Source: a virus. From it: a stretch of DNA of 40,018 nt. The translations under genes and the position numbers were made by a program. Below, piece after piece: positions 37,991 through 40,018 of this stretch; the stretch's first letter is position 1; each line of letters begins with the position of its first letter. The stretch covers positions 1 through 40,018 of the IMG/VR virus record IMGVR_UViG_3300009156_000053; one strand, written 5' to 3'. Below the pieces are notes generated by a model that saw only the letters and a list, made by a program, of their open reading frames with translations, was not told the origin of the DNA and did not search any database.

Positions 37991-38498
37991 CGTTCAGTGG
38001 CTCCTTCCAGATGAGATCGCTGTCCAACACGTCTTGGACTAGGTTCGGGTTGATGGCGCTGTTGGGCACCGCGTCCTTGACGATGTCCAGCGCGGACCGT
38101 CCCGACACTCGCATGAACTCTCGTACCAGACGCGCACACAGCCATGCGCTACGGTTCCGGCCAGCCTCGCAGTGAACAAGGACCACGTGTCCTCGCCGTA
38201 GCAGGTAGACCAAGAACCCCACGAGCGCGGTGGCTTCGTCGGGCGCATAGTCGGTCTCCATGTGCCAGTTGAGGTAGATGGCCGGGACGCCACGCGCCTT
38301 GCGCGTGTGGTGAATGTTCCGACTGTCGGCCATGTCGCTGTCGACCGGTCGCCATAGGTTCACCACCACGTTCACCCCGAGGCGGTGGATGAGCTCCTGC
38401 TTGGCCGCGTGCGACCACGTGAGGAAGTGCCCCCGCTGATACAACTTGCCGGGGAGCACCTCGTTGACGCCATGACGGCGCTTGTCGGTGGGGTTCAC
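37983..38498 (-). CDS. dual-specificity-type protein phosphatase
   Basis: This 171-residue protein has the cysteine phosphatase signature HCEAGRNRS, with catalytic C110 and phosphate-binding R116. A possible general-acid region lies in LNWHMETDYAPDE. The N-terminal part (LPGKLYQRGHFLTW; LGVNVVVNLWRPVDSD) matches dual-specificity or atypical tyrosine phosphatases. GTG 38498 overlaps the small upstream gene as GTGA. The enzyme could remove phosphate from proteins, nucleotides, RNA 5' ends or a phosphorylated base or sugar intermediate. Its place between a P-loop kinase and a glycosyltransferase makes a role in the modification pathway possible. Confidence 0.82.
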   Translation of the reverse strand: MNPTDKRRHGVNEVLPGKLYQRGHFLTWSHAAKQELIHRLGVNVVVNLWRPVDSDMADSRNIHHTRKARGVPAIYLNWHMETDYAPDEATALVGFLVYLLRRGHVVLVHCEAGRNRSAWLCARLVREFMRVSGRSALDIVKDAVPNSAINPNLVQDVLDSDLIWKEPLNDG

Positions 38499-38596
38499 CA
38501 GAACAGAATGAGGTTGGCCTCTGCCAAGGACACGCCCGAGCGCTTGCGCTTGGCCTTGGCTGGCGCGAGGGTCAACGTGACACGGTGCAGATTCAC
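38495..38596 (-). CDS. 33-residue coupled mini-protein
   Basis: GTG 38596 overlaps the glycosyltransferase stop as GTGA, and its own TGA overlaps the phosphatase GTG in the same way. The product begins MNLHRVTLTLAPAKAKRKRS and ends ANLILFW. It fills the gap of the operon exactly, which supports translation. It may be a coupling peptide or small regulator. There is no motif. Confidence 0.45.
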   Translation of the reverse strand: MNLHRVTLTLAPAKAKRKRSGVSLAEANLILFW

Positions 38597-39387
38597 TTTG
38601 ATATCGGTGACGACGGTGTCAAAGGTGAACTGAACGTTCCCCCCTGACGGAACCGCCACCACTGAATTCGTGTTACTGGAACTCCCTGCTTGGAGCGTGT
38701 AAGTGAAACCAGTCCCGGATGAGTTCGTTCCCACTTGTGTACCAATGCCTCCCCTGCGTACTCTGCTGCGCCGCGCTGGTAGTCCGGCTGGCAGCCTCCT
38801 TCCTTGTGGGACATGTGCCCCGTGTGGAACACGAACTGCGGCAACTTGAGCGTCTGGTGGCCGCTGGTCAGGATCTGTAACGTCAGGTCGGTGTCCTCGT
38901 GGAGGAAGGGCCAGTAGTTCCACGGGCCGTCCGTCCGCAGGAGTATGGCGTAGCCCACTCGCTTGTTGGGTATGGCGCTGTCTTCCATCCAGCCGTACTG
39001 GCGGAGCATGCCGGTGACCGCAGCCACGCCACCGGCCACGTCCTCCACACCCGCCAGCCAGTCGGTCCATGGCACGACGCGGTACGGGTCCCCATACCAG
39101 CGGCGTGTGCTCGGCTTGGTCAGGTCGTCGTCTAGCATCCAGATCTTCTCGACACCACGGCTGCGTGCGTTGCGGAGAATCCACTGGCGCGTCGGGCCGA
39201 TGCCTTGGACGTCTACGCCCATGACCCACGCCTGCGGGTACACGCACATGTAGGTCGCCCGCTCCTCCCGTGGCACCACCACGAGGGGAATGCGGCCCTC
39301 GTCCAAGAGTTGCTCTATGGTGCTGGACTTTCCGGCTCGTCCCCGGCTTGGGACGTAGACCTCGGTAAGCCAGCCGTCCTCTTGCAA
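38593..39387 (-). CDS. TET-associated glycosyltransferase (TAGT-like)
   Basis: This protein of about 264 residues has a GT-A fold of the type found with phage TET enzymes. VYVPSRGRAGKSSTIEQLLD opens the domain, GIGPTRQWILRNARSRG is the conserved helix, and KIWMLDDDLTKP contains the metal-binding D86-D88. FLHEDTDLTLQILTSGH and FVFHTGHMSHKEGGCQPDYQ give the later acidic and histidine motifs. These match glycosyltransferases that transfer a sugar to 5-hydroxymethylcytosine. AAGGAG eight bases before TTG 39387 decides the start; longer in-frame starts lack it. The last ~20 residues are less conserved. Confidence 0.83.
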   Translation of the reverse strand: MQEDGWLTEVYVPSRGRAGKSSTIEQLLDEGRIPLVVVPREERATYMCVYPQAWVMGVDVQGIGPTRQWILRNARSRGVEKIWMLDDDLTKPSTRRWYGDPYRVVPWTDWLAGVEDVAGGVAAVTGMLRQYGWMEDSAIPNKRVGYAILLRTDGPWNYWPFLHEDTDLTLQILTSGHQTLKLPQFVFHTGHMSHKEGGCQPDYQRGAAEYAGEALVHKWERTHPGLVSLTRSKQGVPVTRIQWWRFRQGGTFSSPLTPSSPISK

Positions 39388-39551
39388 ACCACGCACTCCT
39401 TTCGGCCTGCTATAGAAGGTCCCTGCTCGTAGTAGTCGCCGGGTTGCATGAAGAACAGACGACCACAATGCGTGACTACCTCCTCATCGTTGGTCCAGCG
39501 TGTCGCGACGATGTGCCAGAGATTCTGACGGTCCCGGTACCACTCGATCAC
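39315..39551 (-). CDS. small CxxC protein
   Basis: This 78-residue protein carries WHIVATRWTNDEEVVTHCGR and ECVVCKRTAG, a likely zinc site common in actinophage small proteins. GTG 39551 overlaps the previous gene's stop as GTGA. Its 3' end overlaps the glycosyltransferase by 73 bases; the last ~20 residues look like overlap sequence. Function unknown. Confidence 0.55.
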   Translation of the reverse strand: MIEWYRDRQNLWHIVATRWTNDEEVVTHCGRLFFMQPGDYYEQGPSIAGRKECVVCKRTAGLPRSTSQAGDEPESPAP

Positions 39552-39745
39552 GGCTCGCAGCGACGGCACCGCTTCGTCTGCGGCGGGTCGTCCAGCACCA
39601 CCAGCCCGTGCCCGTCGACGTCTGGCTCCAGCCGCCGCCCGCACTTGGTGATGGCTGCGTCGCTGATGGTCGATTCGACGAGATGGTAGCGCGGTTCAGG
39701 CTCCTTGCCGGGGTCGTCGCGCATGGCCCACTGCCCGATGTCCAC
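39548..39745 (-). CDS. small CxxC protein
   Basis: This 65-residue protein shows RYHLVESTISDAAITKCGRR and a closing TKRCRRCEP, so C...CxxC could bind zinc. GGAGG five bases before GTG 39745 decides the start. It resembles its downstream neighbour in overall design (HxxV...CGR...CxxC), which may reflect a duplicated small gene. Function unknown. Confidence 0.6.
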   Translation of the reverse strand: MDIGQWAMRDDPGKEPEPRYHLVESTISDAAITKCGRRLEPDVDGHGLVVLDDPPQTKRCRRCEP

Positions 39746-39746
39746 G

Positions 39747-40018
39747 TTATCCTCCGACGTAGTCGTACTTGAGGTCGGACCAGTTCTGCCCCCGGTCTCG
39801 TAGCCAGCGGGACAGGTCGTGGCGCACGCCGCTCCAGCCTTGCAGTTCGCCAAGGGAGGCCGCTGGAAACAACTCTGCGCGGGCTTCCCACAGCCGTGTG
39901 CTGAACCCCCGGTCTTCCCACCAGCGGGCCTTAGAGCCCGTTAGATAGGCCAGTTCTTGGTCGATGGTGCGTCCGGGGTACTGGTGCCGGTCCTCGTATG
40001 CCTCCCGGTACTCGCACA
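39747..40018 (-). CDS. partial gene running off the right edge
   Basis: The reading frame is open to the right edge, with a TAA at 39747-39749, so only the C-terminal ~89 residues are visible. They contain YPGRTIDQELAYLTGSKARW, SLGELQGWSGVRHDLSRWLR and end DLKYDYVGG. The Trp/Arg-rich helical character is not one I can assign. The stop lies one base before the next start. Confidence 0.6.
   Translation of the reverse strand, partial: CEYREAYEDRHQYPGRTIDQELAYLTGSKARWWEDRGFSTRLWEARAELFPAASLGELQGWSGVRHDLSRWLRDRGQNWSDLKYDYVGG

Noticed and set aside
38495-39247. 250-codon minus-strand frame covering the glycosyltransferase
   Set aside because: Only its last 33 codons have good start/stop coupling; the rest is a shadow of the TAGT-like gene.
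1-40018. Search for integrase, repressor, tRNA genes, CRISPR arrays or insertion sequences
   Set aside because: No tyrosine or serine recombinase motif, repressor-like HTH, regularly spaced repeats, or transposase was seen; tRNA genes cannot be excluded without a dedicated program.

Overview
The window reads as part of the genome of a high-GC tailed phage (siphovirus-type, HK97-fold capsid). Gene families, many GTG/TTG starts, dense 4-base stop/start overlaps and very high G+C all resemble phages of Actinobacteria. The host itself cannot be read from the sequence. I see no integrase, repressor, tRNA or CRISPR array.

Layout: one long rightward late block (about 1-25,898) faces one long leftward block (40,018 down to 26,041). 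They converge on a short intergenic stretch carrying two hairpins (25,932-26,020). The late block runs: terminase small and large subunits, portal, S49-type protease with a scaffold-like tail, major capsid protein, then a three-gene sugar cassette (two-domain glycosyltransferase, methyltransferase, GT-B transferase). Next come a head-tail connector, a group of fibre-like proteins, head-tail joining and tail-completion proteins, tail tube, tail assembly chaperones with a -1 frameshift, tape measure, tail hub and fibre-like proteins. The block ends with a lysis cassette (cysteine peptidase, membrane proteins, GH26-like glycosidase) and an HNH endonuclease.

The leftward block holds many small proteins, several with paired cysteines. 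Larger members are a ParB-like protein, an AAA+ ATPase and a winged-helix-like protein. At its upstream end lies the most interesting part of the window (35,924-39,387): a TET/JBP-type 2-oxoglutarate/Fe(II) dioxygenase, a zinc/basic protein, a P-loop kinase-like protein, a dual-specificity-type phosphatase and a TET-associated glycosyltransferase. This looks like a DNA cytosine hypermodification island: 5mC would be oxidised to 5hmC and then decorated with sugar. The kinase/phosphatase pair inside it is unexplained. No C5-cytosine methyltransferase lies in the window; if the model is right it should be outside or host-encoded.

The window therefore seems to encode two separate sugar-transfer systems, one in the virion module (probably acting on capsid or tail proteins) and one in the early/leftward module (probably acting on DNA). 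Other unusual points are a glycosyltransferase whose only start matching its full fold is ATA, fibre genes embedded in the head-completion module, and a 20-bp inverted repeat between leftward genes. Several tiny overlapping genes are identified by their start/stop coupling.
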